The position numbers were made by a program, and so were the translations under genes. From Flavobacterium marginilacus (lineage in GTDB: Bacteria > Bacteroidota > Bacteroidia > Flavobacteriales > Flavobacteriaceae), in assembly GCF_026870155.1 (NCBI RefSeq), contig NZ_CP113975.1:5251961-5315960 (forward strand): 64,000 nucleotides of DNA, given 5' to 3'. The notes below the pieces were generated by a model. That model ran no database searches. It was not told the DNA's origin and was given only the letters and a program-made list of their open reading frames with translations. Shown piece by piece: positions 1-8,761 of the stretch (positions are counted from its first letter, which is position 1; each line of letters starts with the position of its first letter).

Positions 1-591
1 AAAAAACTTTTTGCCAAACATTATGAGCACACTTCCGATGCGAATGCACCAAGGATTTTCATCTCCGAACTGGAATTGGAAAAATGTTCTGACAAATTAC
101 TGCAAACCGTAAAAACCATTTTGGGCGATTGTGACCAGAACGAATTTAATAACCCAGAATTAGTACTGAGCGGTTCTATTTGGAAATCCAATTCTCATGC
201 GATTTATACATCATTGCTGGAAGAATCCGAATATGCGGCCTGGATGTACGTATATGGTTTCCGAGCCAATCACTTTACTATTAATGTAAATGCACTGCAG
301 AATTTTGAAAAACTGGAAGAACTGAACGGATTCTTAGAAGAAAACGGCTGGAAACTGAATGCTTCGGGCGGGAAAATTAAAGGAACTCCTGAACAGTTAT
401 TAGAACAATCAAGTACTTTGGCAGATTTATATTCAGTAAATTTTGAAGAAGGTTTATTTGAAATCCCATCCTGCTATTATGAATTTGCTTTGAGGTACGC
501 TATGCCCAATGGAAATTTATATCAAGGATTTGTAGCTTCATCAGCCGATAAAATTTTTGAAAGTACGGATGTGAAATTACAAGAAAAGTAA
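1..591 (+). CDS. DUF1338 protein, 2-oxoadipate dioxygenase/decarboxylase-like (3' part)
   Basis: The reading frame is open from base 1, so the gene starts outside the window and 196 codons are visible. The protein matches the DUF1338 (PF07063) family by eye: HTSDANAPRIF near the start, ANHFT around residue 90 and LFEIPSCYYEFALRY near the end. Characterised members (HglS/YdcJ) are Fe(II) enzymes that convert 2-oxoadipate to D-2-hydroxyglutarate in lysine breakdown. The His of ANHFT and a Glu in the EIPSCYYEF region fit two of the three metal ligands; the first His would lie further upstream. An internal TTG at 76 is not the start, because homology continues upstream of it. A perfect inverted repeat follows the stop. 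Its neighbours, a SerA fusion and a D-2-hydroxyacid dehydrogenase, fit D-2-hydroxyglutarate metabolism. The family call is solid; the substrate is inferred. Confidence 0.85.
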   Translation, partial: KKLFAKHYEHTSDANAPRIFISELELEKCSDKLLQTVKTILGDCDQNEFNNPELVLSGSIWKSNSHAIYTSLLEESEYAAWMYVYGFRANHFTINVNALQNFEKLEELNGFLEENGWKLNASGGKIKGTPEQLLEQSSTLADLYSVNFEEGLFEIPSCYYEFALRYAMPNGNLYQGFVASSADKIFESTDVKLQEK

Positions 592-593
592 TA

Positions 594-648
594 ATTAGCC
601 ACAGATTCACAGATTAAAAAGATTAAAATCTGTGAATCTGTGGCTAAT
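594..648. repeat. Perfect 22-bp inverted repeat (GCCACAGATT family), possible terminator
   Basis: Arms 594-615 and 627-648 are perfect complements around an 11-base loop. The outer bases read ATTAGCCACAGATTCACAG. A diverged copy of the same family lies at 8221-8296. It starts 3 bases after the DUF1338 stop, so it could end transcription, but there is no strong T-run. The rest of the gap to 949 is AT-rich and shows only the candidate -7 element at 913-920. Confidence 0.8.
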
Positions 649-912
649 AAAACTCCTTCAAGTTATCATATTCGCTGTTTTGAACCTTGAATTATGACAA
701 CTTATTCAATTTTTTTAAAAAATATCATCTCCAACTTGCAAAACCTGTTTTGAAAACACTTTTTAAAATAAATAAAACAAAATTTAAAATTGCTTTTCGA
801 GGATTAAATTTAATAATACACGGTCAAAAATACTATTTATAACAATAACCTCAATTATCGTTAAACGCGCCAGTATTATACCAATATATTTTCAGAATAG
901 CAATGGAGGTTT

Positions 913-920
913 TATCTTTG
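913..920 (+). promoter_or_regulatory. Candidate -7 promoter element TATCTTTG for the SerA fusion gene
   Basis: TATCTTTG matches the flavobacterial TAnnTTTG -7 box. It lies 48 bases before the chosen ATG. No clear TTG -33 box is seen at the usual 17-23 bp spacing, so only half of the promoter signature is present. Confidence 0.5.
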
Positions 921-967
921 TGCAAAAAATTTACAAATAATTTTTATTTGTGACAAACACTAAAAAG

Positions 968-2863
968 ATGACAGAAAATCAGGAAACATTTATATTCGAT
1001 TTTGACAGTACATTTATGAAAGTCGAGGCACTAGATGTATTATGCGAAGTAATTTACCAAGATAGTGCCGCTGGAACTCAAATTTTAAGCGAAATTCAAA
1101 GATTAACCGATCTTGGAATGGAAGGTAAATTGTCATTGAAAGAATCTTTAACTCAAAGAATTCAATTATTACAGGCCAACAGAGATCATATTGGAACTGT
1201 AATTGAGGAACTTAAAAAGAAGGTTACAGCATCTGTAATACGAAACAGGTCTTTTTTCAAACAGCATTCAGAAAACATTTATATCATTTCAAACGGTTTT
1301 AAGGAAATCATCATCCCGATCGTTTCTGAATATGGCATCAAACCAGAACACGTTTTAGCAAACACTTTCAAATTTGACCACGATGGAAAAATTATTGGTT
1401 TTGATGAAAAAGATGAATTGTGTGAGAACCAGGGAAAAGTAAAGAAAATCAAATCATTGAACCTTAAAGGTGAAGCGATAATGATTGGTGACGGTTATAC
1501 TGATTATGAAACTCTTGAAGGCGGTGCTGTTTCTAAGTTTTTTGCTTTTACAGAAAACGTAAGCCGTAAAATTGTAGTTGAAAAAGCCAGCCAGATTGCT
1601 CCGTCATTGGACGAAATCCTTTATGAACTATCCTATAAAGCATCTGTTTCTTATCCAAAAAACAGAATTAAAGTTTTATTATTAGAAAATATACATCAAG
1701 ATGCCGTTAAAATCTTTGAACACGAAGGTTATAGCGTTGAAACCATGAAAGGTTCGCTGAATGAAGACGAACTGATCGAAAAAATAAAAGGAGTTTCCAT
1801 TCTTGGAATACGTTCAAAAACCAACCTTACAGCCAAAGTTTTGGAACATGCTAATAAACTGCATGCTGTTGGGACATTCTGTATCGGAACCAATCAAGTA
1901 GATTTGAATGCCTGCAGCATGAAAGGAATTTCAGTTTTCAATGCTCCGTACAGCAACACCAGATCAGTGGTAGAACTGGCTTTGGGACAAATCATTATGC
2001 TGGTTCGTAACACTTTTGAAAAAAGTAATATGATGCACCAAGGTATTTGGGACAAATCAGCTACAAATAGTGTTGAAATACGTGGTAAAAAATTAGGTCT
2101 TGTTGGATACGGAAGTATCGGATCACAACTTTCTATCGTTGCCGAAGCATTGGGTATGAAAGTATATTTCTATGACGCCGTTGACAGACTGGCTCTTGGA
2201 AATGCTAAAAAATGTTCTTCATTAAAAGAATTGTTGGCACTTTCAGATGTGGTTTCTCTTCACGTAGACGGACGCGCCAGCAACAAAAATTTAATTGATG
2301 CCGATGCTTTTGAAGCCATGAAACCCGGAGTTATCTTCCTGAACCTTTCTAGAGGTCATGTAGTTGATATTCCATCATTGGTAGCCAACTTAAAAAATGG
2401 TAAAATTCACGGAGCGGCAGTCGATGTTTTCCCTGAAGAACCTAAAAATAATGACGAGCCGTTCGTTTCTGAATTAATCGGAATGAAAAATGTAATCTTG
2501 ACGCCGCACATCGGAGGAAGTACCGAAGAAGCACAGGAAGACATTGGACATTATGTTGCTCAAAAAATCATTAATTACATCAATACCGGTACTACTTACG
2601 GAAGTGTAAACCTTCCTGAAATCCAATTGCCTGAATTGCAGAGTGCGCACCGTATCATGCACATACACGAAAACGTGAAAGGTATTTTGGCTCAAATCAA
2701 CAATATTCTTTTGGAGTATGACAACAATATTTTGGGACAATATTTGAAGACCAACGAAACTCTTGGTTATGTAATCACAGATATTGATAATTTCCACAAC
2801 ACGGATCTAGAGAAAAAATTAAAAGAGATTCCAAATACAATTAGATACAGAATTCTATATTAA
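968..2863 (+). CDS. serA: HAD phosphatase / D-3-phosphoglycerate dehydrogenase fusion
   Basis: This 631-residue protein combines two serine-biosynthesis activities. Residues about 5-210 form a HAD-IB phosphatase like SerB: motif I FDFDSTF, motif II ISNGF, a motif III Lys in NQGKVKK and motif IV GDGYTDYE. Residues about 235-555 form a SerA-type dehydrogenase: GTFCIGTNQVDL, Rossmann GLVGYGSIGSQL, NLSRGHVVDIP, GAAVDVFPEEP and the catalytic-His region TPHIGGSTEEA. The last 75 residues look like an ACT domain, which usually binds serine. It could therefore perform the first and last steps of serine synthesis, leaving the SerC transaminase elsewhere. ATG 968 is preferred over GTG 950 because it leaves a short leader before the HAD motif. 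The gene sits directly before a D-2-hydroxyacid dehydrogenase. Confidence 0.9.
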   Translation: MTENQETFIFDFDSTFMKVEALDVLCEVIYQDSAAGTQILSEIQRLTDLGMEGKLSLKESLTQRIQLLQANRDHIGTVIEELKKKVTASVIRNRSFFKQHSENIYIISNGFKEIIIPIVSEYGIKPEHVLANTFKFDHDGKIIGFDEKDELCENQGKVKKIKSLNLKGEAIMIGDGYTDYETLEGGAVSKFFAFTENVSRKIVVEKASQIAPSLDEILYELSYKASVSYPKNRIKVLLLENIHQDAVKIFEHEGYSVETMKGSLNEDELIEKIKGVSILGIRSKTNLTAKVLEHANKLHAVGTFCIGTNQVDLNACSMKGISVFNAPYSNTRSVVELALGQIIMLVRNTFEKSNMMHQGIWDKSATNSVEIRGKKLGLVGYGSIGSQLSIVAEALGMKVYFYDAVDRLALGNAKKCSSLKELLALSDVVSLHVDGRASNKNLIDADAFEAMKPGVIFLNLSRGHVVDIPSLVANLKNGKIHGAAVDVFPEEPKNNDEPFVSELIGMKNVILTPHIGGSTEEAQEDIGHYVAQKIINYINTGTTYGSVNLPEIQLPELQSAHRIMHIHENVKGILAQINNILLEYDNNILGQYLKTNETLGYVITDIDNFHNTDLEKKLKEIPNTIRYRILY

Positions 2864-2947
2864 GATTTCAGATTATTGATTAACAATTTTTGATTGAAGA
2901 TTTCGTCTTATTAAAAATCAGCAATCGTTAATATAAAATATAAAAGA

Positions 2948-2997
2948 CTTTGCGTCTTTGCGACTCTTCGAGAAAAATAGCTCGCAAAGACGCAAAG
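2948..2997. repeat. 16-bp perfect inverted repeat (CTTTGCGTCTTTGCGA family)
   Basis: Arms 2948-2963 and 2982-2997 are perfect complements around an 18-base loop. The right arm continues into a further related unit (GGCGCAAAG). The surrounding gap, 2864-3162, also holds two near-identical AT-rich words containing AATCGTTAAT, near 2922 and 3134. This looks like a dispersed intergenic repeat rather than a simple terminator, since there is no T-run. Confidence 0.75.
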
Positions 2998-3162
2998 GCG
3001 CAAAGTTGTTAAAACAAAAAAGATTATCAATTTTGATTTAAATTGTTGATTATCCCGAGATTATTGGGACTGATTTCAGATTTCGTTGTTGTAAAAAACA
3101 AACTTTACACTTTCGCTATAAAATCAGAAATCAACAATCGTTAATCTAAAATCTAAAATAAA

Positions 3163-6081
3163 ATGAAGCTTGAAAATCTTGAAAAGCAATTAGCTGGAAA
3201 ATTATTGTACGACAAAACCATACGTACACTTTATGCCACTGATGCAAGTGCTTACAAAGAAATGCCGTTGGCGGTAGCCATTCCAAAAACGAAAGAAGAT
3301 ATTCAAAAAATTATCGCTTTTGCCCGCGAAAACAAAAGCAGTGTCATTCCGCGTGCGGCCGGAACTTCTCTTGCCGGACAAGTGGTTGGAAACGGAATCG
3401 TGGTTGATATTTCACAGGAATTTACCAAAATCCTTTCGGTTGATCCGGTTGAAAAATCGGCTTGGGTAGAACCCGGAGTGATTCGCGACGAGCTGAATTT
3501 ACATTTAAAATCCTATAAATTATTCTTTGGCCCTGAGACTTCGACCAGTAACCGCTGTATGATCGGCGGAATGGTAGGTAACAATGCCTGTGGAGCAAGA
3601 TCCGTTATTTACGGTTCAACTCGTGAGCATTTGTTGGAAATCAAAGGTTTCTTGGCCGATGGAAACGAAGTTACTTTTGGAGCGCTTACCAATGCCGAAT
3701 TTGAAGACAAATGCAACGGAGTAAATGTGGTTAGTCCATTGGAACAGGCTATTTATGTTCAAGCGAAAGAATTACTAGGTTCGCCTGAAAATAGAGCTTT
3801 ATTTGAGGAAAATTATCCTAAGAAAACCATTCCCAGAAGAAACACAGGTTACGCCTTAGATTTATTGGCAGACAGCCAGCCTTTTGGTGATCCAACCGAA
3901 AAATTCAATTTCTGTAAATTAATTGCAGGTTCTGAAGGAACTTTGTTCTTTTCGACAGCGATAAAACTGAATTTAGTTGATGCCCTAAAACCGTTCGCCG
4001 GTTTGGTCTGCGTACACCACAACAGCATCAATGAGTCATTGAAAGCGAATTTAGAAGCATTGAAGTTCAACCCCGACAGTGTGGAGCTGATTGACCATTA
4101 CATCTTGGAATGTACCAAAGAAAATATTGAGCAAAGCAAAAACAGATTCTTTGTGGAAGGTGATCCACAGGCGATTTTGGTTGTGGAATTTTTAAGAGAT
4201 TCCAAAGAGGAAATCGTGCAGGCGGCCAAAGAAATGGAAGAATTGATGCGTTCCAAAAATTTGGGTTACCATTTCCCGATTGTATGGGGCGAAGACACCA
4301 ATAAAGTCTGGAACTTGAGAAAAGCCGGATTGGGGTTATTGTCTAATATTCCCGGCGATGCCAAAGCCGTTGCGGTAATTGAAGACACTGCCGTTGACGT
4401 AAACGATTTACCTGATTTTATCGAAGATTTTAATGCCGTTCTAAAAGAGCGAAACCTCAGCTGTGTGCATTATGCGCACGCTGCAACAGGAGAATTACAC
4501 CTTCGCCCGATCATTGACTTGAAAACCAAAGAAGGAACTGCGCTGTTCAGAACAATAGCTACCGATATCGCTCATTTGGTTAAAAAATATAAAGGCTCAT
4601 TGAGTGGAGAACACGGAGATGGAAGACTTCGTGGGGAATTTATTCCGCTAATGTTGGGAGACGAAATCTACCAAATGTTTATCCAAGTAAAAAACACTTG
4701 GGATCCTTGGGGAATTTTTAATCCGGGGAAAGTTGTAAATACTCCTCCAATGGACACCAACCTGAGATACAATCCAGGTCAAGACACTCCAATGCCAGAA
4801 ACGTATTTTGATTTCTCTGAACACAACGGATTTGTACGCGCTGCCGAAATGTGTAACGGATCGGGAGACTGTAGAAAAACCGAAAAAAGCGGTGGTACAA
4901 TGTGCCCAAGTTATATGGCAACCCGTGATGAAAAACACACCACCCGCGCCAGAGCCAACATTTTGAGAGAAACCATCACTAATTCGACCAAACAGAATAA
5001 ATTCGATGACGAAGCTTTGCTTGAAGTTCTTGATTTATGTTTGAGCTGTAAAGGATGTAAATCCGAATGTCCTTCGAATGTGGATATGGCGAAGCTAAAA
5101 GCGGAAACCTTACAGCAATACCATGATAAAAACGGCGTGAAATTCCGTTCTAAGTTAATCGGTAATACTCCAAAAATCAATCAATTATTTGCTTCATTGC
5201 CTTGGCTGTATAATTTTGGTACCAAAGGAATCATTGGAAACATTGTGAAAAGTGCAACCGGTTTTGCCACCGAAAGATCCTTGCCACAGATGTACAAAGT
5301 TACTTTTGCAAAATGGATAAAAAATTACAAGCAAACCGGTAATTTCGTTCAAGGGAAAGTATATTTATACAATGATGAATTCCTTAATTTCAATGACGTT
5401 GAAATTGGGCAGACTGCCGTGAAGCTGTTTAACCGATTAGGTTATGAAGTGGTCGTTCCTCAAATTAGTATCAGCGGAAGAACTTATCTTTCCAAAGGAA
5501 TGCTGAAAGAAGCGCGTGAAATCGCCGAAAAGAATACTCAGGCTTTCGCCAAAGAAATGCCGGAAAACGCCATTTTGGTTGGAATCGAACCATCGGCTAT
5601 CTTGTCATTCCGCGATGAATATCCTGATTTGTGCCGTGGTGATTTGAAAGAAAAAGCAAAGAAACATTCAGACAAAGCGATGCTTATCGAAGAATTCTTG
5701 GCCAAAGAACTAGACGAAGGGCGCATCACATCCGATTCTTTTACAGAAAACACAGAAAGAGTGCGAATGCATGGTCACTGTTTCCAAAAAGCCTTGTCTT
5801 CATTGGTGCCTCTTAAAAAAATCTTGATGTTGCCTAAAAATTATACCGTTCTTAATATCCCAAGCGGCTGTTGCGGTATGGCGGGTTCTTTTGGTTATGA
5901 AAAAGAGCATTATGACATTTCGATGAAAGTTGGAGAATTGGTTTTATTCCCAACCATCCGTGCCGAAGAACAAGCGACCTTGATCTCTGCATCAGGAACG
6001 AGCTGCAGACACCAAATTAGCGACGGAACCAGCCGAAAAGCATTTCACCCTGTTGAGATACTTTTTAAGGCTTTAAAATAA
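3163..6081 (+). CDS. FAD-linked oxidase with Fe-S/CCG domains, D-2-hydroxyglutarate dehydrogenase-like (YdiJ type)
   Basis: This 972-residue protein has an N-terminal FAD-binding PCMH domain (about 20-240, with AAGTSLAGQVVGNG and GGMVGNNACGARS). A FAD-oxidase C-terminal domain follows (about 250-540, with SGEHGDGRLRGEF). Next come two Cys-rich 4Fe-4S segments: one near residue 563 (MCNGSGDCR...MCP) and CLSCKGCKSECPSN near 624. The C-terminus has a CCG-type half with HGHCFQK near 869, SGCCGMAGSFG near 899 and SGTSCRHQ. This single-chain Dld/GlpC-like layout of about 1000 residues is that of YdiJ/D-2-hydroxyglutarate dehydrogenases, which return D-2-hydroxyglutarate to 2-oxoglutarate and pass electrons to the respiratory chain. 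D-lactate dehydrogenase is the main alternative. The position after the SerA fusion favours removal of a SerA by-product. Confidence 0.85.
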   Translation: MKLENLEKQLAGKLLYDKTIRTLYATDASAYKEMPLAVAIPKTKEDIQKIIAFARENKSSVIPRAAGTSLAGQVVGNGIVVDISQEFTKILSVDPVEKSAWVEPGVIRDELNLHLKSYKLFFGPETSTSNRCMIGGMVGNNACGARSVIYGSTREHLLEIKGFLADGNEVTFGALTNAEFEDKCNGVNVVSPLEQAIYVQAKELLGSPENRALFEENYPKKTIPRRNTGYALDLLADSQPFGDPTEKFNFCKLIAGSEGTLFFSTAIKLNLVDALKPFAGLVCVHHNSINESLKANLEALKFNPDSVELIDHYILECTKENIEQSKNRFFVEGDPQAILVVEFLRDSKEEIVQAAKEMEELMRSKNLGYHFPIVWGEDTNKVWNLRKAGLGLLSNIPGDAKAVAVIEDTAVDVNDLPDFIEDFNAVLKERNLSCVHYAHAATGELHLRPIIDLKTKEGTALFRTIATDIAHLVKKYKGSLSGEHGDGRLRGEFIPLMLGDEIYQMFIQVKNTWDPWGIFNPGKVVNTPPMDTNLRYNPGQDTPMPETYFDFSEHNGFVRAAEMCNGSGDCRKTEKSGGTMCPSYMATRDEKHTTRARANILRETITNSTKQNKFDDEALLEVLDLCLSCKGCKSECPSNVDMAKLKAETLQQYHDKNGVKFRSKLIGNTPKINQLFASLPWLYNFGTKGIIGNIVKSATGFATERSLPQMYKVTFAKWIKNYKQTGNFVQGKVYLYNDEFLNFNDVEIGQTAVKLFNRLGYEVVVPQISISGRTYLSKGMLKEAREIAEKNTQAFAKEMPENAILVGIEPSAILSFRDEYPDLCRGDLKEKAKKHSDKAMLIEEFLAKELDEGRITSDSFTENTERVRMHGHCFQKALSSLVPLKKILMLPKNYTVLNIPSGCCGMAGSFGYEKEHYDISMKVGELVLFPTIRAEEQATLISASGTSCRHQISDGTSRKAFHPVEILFKALK

Positions 6082-6104
6082 GTACAATTAGTTCTTTATA
6101 TAAG

Positions 6105-6142
6105 AAATGCAGCTGTTTTGGAAATGGCTGCATTTTTTTTTT
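6105..6142 (+). terminator. Rho-independent terminator after the FAD/Fe-S dehydrogenase
   Basis: Stem AAATGCAGC (6105-6113) pairs with GCTGCATTT (6127-6135) and is followed by a run of nine or more T, 24 bases after the stop codon. Confidence 0.9.
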
Positions 6143-6315
6143 GAGCTTGAAATCTTTAATGAAGGTATTTAATAATAAAAAATCAATTTGAAATTTTTTA
6201 AGAATCTTTTATATCTTTCGAAAATAATAATGCTTAATTCAACTGAGTTATTCTGCACAAATTTAGTCACATAAAACCAAAATAATTGATAATCCAAACT
6301 AATATACTACTAAAA

Positions 6316-6984
6316 ATGAGCGAAACTAAAATTGAAAATTTAGAAAATAAACTTGGCATCTTAAATCTGTTAGTGATCATTTTATCAATATATGTTTTAG
6401 GTTCGTTACTTGTTGATTCTTTTGTAATTTTGTCACCTGAAACTTCGACTCTTTTAAATTATATAGACAACACAATTTGTGCTTTTTTCTTTGTAGAATT
6501 TTGTATTCGTTTTTTCAAAACAGAAAATAAATTAAAATTTATGCGTTGGGGCTGGGTTGATTTAATTTCTTGCATTCCAATGGTAAATTATTTGCGAACA
6601 GGAAGATTATTACGTTTAATACGTCTGCTTCGTATCGTTAGAGCTTTTAGATCAACAAAACATTTGATAAGTCATATTTTTGCTAATAAAGCACAAGGAG
6701 CCTTAACCTCTGTTTCTATCATTGCAGTTTTACTTATTATATTTTCTGCGATTGCTATACTACAAGTAGAAAAAGATCCAAATAGTAATATTAAAACTGC
6801 TGAAGATGCTATTTGGTGGGCGTATGTTACGATTACAACGGTTGGTTATGGTGATAAATTTCCTGTTACCACAGAAGGGCGAATAATCGCATCAGTTTTA
6901 ATGACAGCTGGAGTTGGACTTTTTGGAACATTTACAGCTTACGTTGCTTCACTGTTTGTTATTGATAATAAGAATACAAATTAG
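6316..6984 (+). CDS. Voltage-gated potassium channel family protein
   Basis: A 222-residue inner-membrane protein of the six-helix ion-channel superfamily (Ion_trans). Helices are visible at about 15-40, 50-75 and 85-105. An S4-like segment rich in arginine follows (RLLRLIRLLRIVRAFRS, about 95-115), then S5, a pore loop and S6. The selectivity filter is TTVGYGD, the potassium signature. ATG 6316 is chosen: the in-frame TTG at 6286 would only add ten residues before the charged leader MSETKIENLENKL, which may form a short coiled coil. It stands alone, after a terminator and before degraded genes. No cyclic-nucleotide or RCK domain is present, so gating is probably by voltage alone. Confidence 0.9.
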   Translation: MSETKIENLENKLGILNLLVIILSIYVLGSLLVDSFVILSPETSTLLNYIDNTICAFFFVEFCIRFFKTENKLKFMRWGWVDLISCIPMVNYLRTGRLLRLIRLLRIVRAFRSTKHLISHIFANKAQGALTSVSIIAVLLIIFSAIAILQVEKDPNSNIKTAEDAIWWAYVTITTVGYGDKFPVTTEGRIIASVLMTAGVGLFGTFTAYVASLFVIDNKNTN

Positions 6985-7011
6985 GCGATTTGAATAATAT
7001 TATTAAAACCA

Positions 7012-7364
7012 ATGGTAACAATTGATTCCCTTCGAAAACTAGCCCTTTCATTCCCTGAAGCCACCGAGGAACCACACTTTGAAAAAACATCTTTCAGAGT
7101 AAAAAAAAAATCTTTGCCACCTATGATGAAAAACTCAAAAGAGCCTGCATAAAATTATCCGAAATTGACCAAGACTTTTTTTCATCAGCAGATAAAACCA
7201 TTATTTATCCACTGGAAAACAAATGGGGCAAACAAGGCTGGACATTAATCGAAATGGAATAAGTCCACGAAGATTTATTTATTGATGCTTTGACAACTGC
7301 TTATTGTGAAACAGCACCAAAAAGACTTGCTGAAAAATTACGTCCAAATAATCAATACCCCTAA
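7012..7364 (+). pseudogene. YjbR/MmcQ-family protein, broken by frameshift and nonsense codon
   Basis: The frame starts as MVTIDSLRKLALSFPEATEE, a typical YjbR/MmcQ (DUF419) N-terminus. After the run of ten A near 7101-7110, homology jumps frame and continues as FATYDEKLKRACIKLSEID and IYPLENKWGKQGWTLIEME. It then meets an in-frame TAA at 7260-7262 and goes on as VHEDLFIDALTTAYCETAP to a final stop at 7362. One indel in the A-run plus one nonsense codon must both be repaired to restore an intact protein, so this is very likely a true pseudogene and not only a sequencing slip. Confidence 0.8.
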
Positions 7365-7387
7365 CAGAAATATTGATTGAAGAAATC

Positions 7388-8121
7388 ATGACAGCAAAAA
7401 AGCCGACTATAAAAAAAGTCTTAAAGAAAATCTGGATAATAGCTGGGATAGTTTTCACGCTTTGGCTGTTCTATTCATCAGAATCATATGGAGTGAGTAA
7501 TCAGTCACTAGAAGAAAGCGCTACAATTAAAACACTGAATACTGATGATTATTATAGTTTTACGCCAAAAGAAGCATTTAAAAATGTATTTATTTTTTTC
7601 CTGGCGCAATGGTTGATCCAAAAGCATATGTCCCGCTTTGCAGAAAAATAGCAGAAAACAATATACAGGTTTATTTAATCAAAATACCTTCGCAGCTTGC
7701 ATCCAAAGGATATAACAAACCAAAAGAATTACACTTACTTAGTGATAAAACCAAAACATACATCCTTTCGGGTCATTCATTAGGAGCTAAAATGGGCGCT
7801 CAGTTTGTATTTGAAAACCCTAAATTAATAGACAAGCTGATACTCATTGGCAGTACACATCCAAAAACGATTTCTCTAGCGGACTGCAAAATACCCATCT
7901 TAAAAATTTACGGATCAAATGACGGTGTAGCTGACGAAAAATCAATTTTAGACAATAAATCAAAACTTCCAAAAACAGCACAATTTCAAAAAATAGAAGG
8001 TGCTAATCATTCGCAATTTGGTTATTATGGATTTCAATTAGAAGATAATCAAGCAAGTATCACAAGAGAAGAACAGCAGGCTACAACTTTGAAGATTATT
8101 TTAAAATTTATAAATAACTAA
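7388..8121 (+). pseudogene. Alpha/beta hydrolase (Abhydrolase_5-like), frameshifted in a T-run
   Basis: Two overlapping frames make one protein. The first (from ATG 7388) has an N-terminal membrane anchor (IWIIAGIVFTLWLFY) and reads into KEAFKNVFIFF. At the seven-T run 7593-7599 the homology moves to the next frame as FPGAMVDPKAYVPLCRKIAE. The protein continues with the nucleophile elbow GHSLGAKMGA, an acid-region IYGSNDGVADEK and the catalytic His in EGANHSQFGYYG. The second frame could start at ATG 7609 and give a 170-residue piece, but that would lack the anchor and first strand. A one-base indel in a homopolymer could be decay, phase variation or a sequencing error. Confidence 0.75.
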
Positions 8122-8220
8122 AAAGAGGTCCATACATTTGATTTTCTAAATAAAAAAAGTATTCTAACAATGCTGTTAGATTAATATGCCTATCCGCAAA
8201 ACATACTAAATGTTTTTTTT

Positions 8221-8296
8221 GCCACTGATTACACAGATTCTCACAGATTTTACATGCATGTTTTAGAAATCTGTGTTAATCTTTATAATCTGTGGC
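8221..8296. repeat. Imperfect 30-bp inverted repeat, second copy of the GCCACAGATT family
   Basis: Arms 8221-8250 and 8267-8296 match at 25 of 30 positions, around a 16-base loop. Word content (GCCAC-GATT, CACAGATT) matches the repeat at 594-648. The rest of the 8122-8461 gap is AT-rich with no other structure that I can support. Confidence 0.7.
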
Positions 8297-8461
8297 CAAT
8301 ATTATCGATTGGATATTAGTCACGGAAGTCATATAGATTAATATTTCCTGACAAAAATTCACCAAGTATAACTCTCGCGAATACGCTATAACACAAAGAA
8401 ATCTAATCTAAATGTGAATTTAAATTGATGAGTTGGTCTTAATTTAAGACAGGTATGCACA

Positions 8462-8692
8462 TTACTGGCTACGATAATGTCTAATTAAATACAAAATATT
8501 GATTCCCAATATAAATGCATTTGTGATAATAATTGGCAAAGAAGCAGCCAGCATAAAGCCATAAATGATAAATAAAATACAGCCCGCAGAATTTACAATC
8601 CGCAGGGTATTGATGTTTTTCATTAAAAATGAAGTCATCAATACGAATGATGCTAAATAACCTACCCATTCTGTTAAAGAAATATCCATCAT
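8462..8692 (-). CDS. Small YgjV-like inner-membrane protein
   Basis: A 76-residue protein that is almost entirely membrane-embedded, with hydrophobic stretches at about 8-25, 30-50 and 52-70. The pattern GYLASFVLMTSFLMKNINTLRIVN and the later IIYGFMLAASLPIIITN resemble the YgjV/PQ-loop-like small membrane proteins common in Bacteroidota. No function is known to me. Start ATG at 8692; a second ATG one codon later would serve equally well. It stands alone between the repeat gap and the DUF1501 gene on the same strand, 69 bases apart. Confidence 0.65.
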   Translation of the reverse strand: MMDISLTEWVGYLASFVLMTSFLMKNINTLRIVNSAGCILFIIYGFMLAASLPIIITNAFILGINILYLIRHYRSQ

Positions 8693-8761
8693 GTTATTTA
8701 ATTTAAAGAGAGATAAAAATAGGTTATTGTCTTGATTCTTAATATATAAAATTTATGTTTT

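Noticed and set aside
7609..8121. Calling the hydrolase second frame a complete 170-residue gene
   Set aside because: The conserved FPGAMVDPKAY strand begins upstream of that ATG, and the anchor lies in the other frame. A frameshifted single gene explains both pieces.
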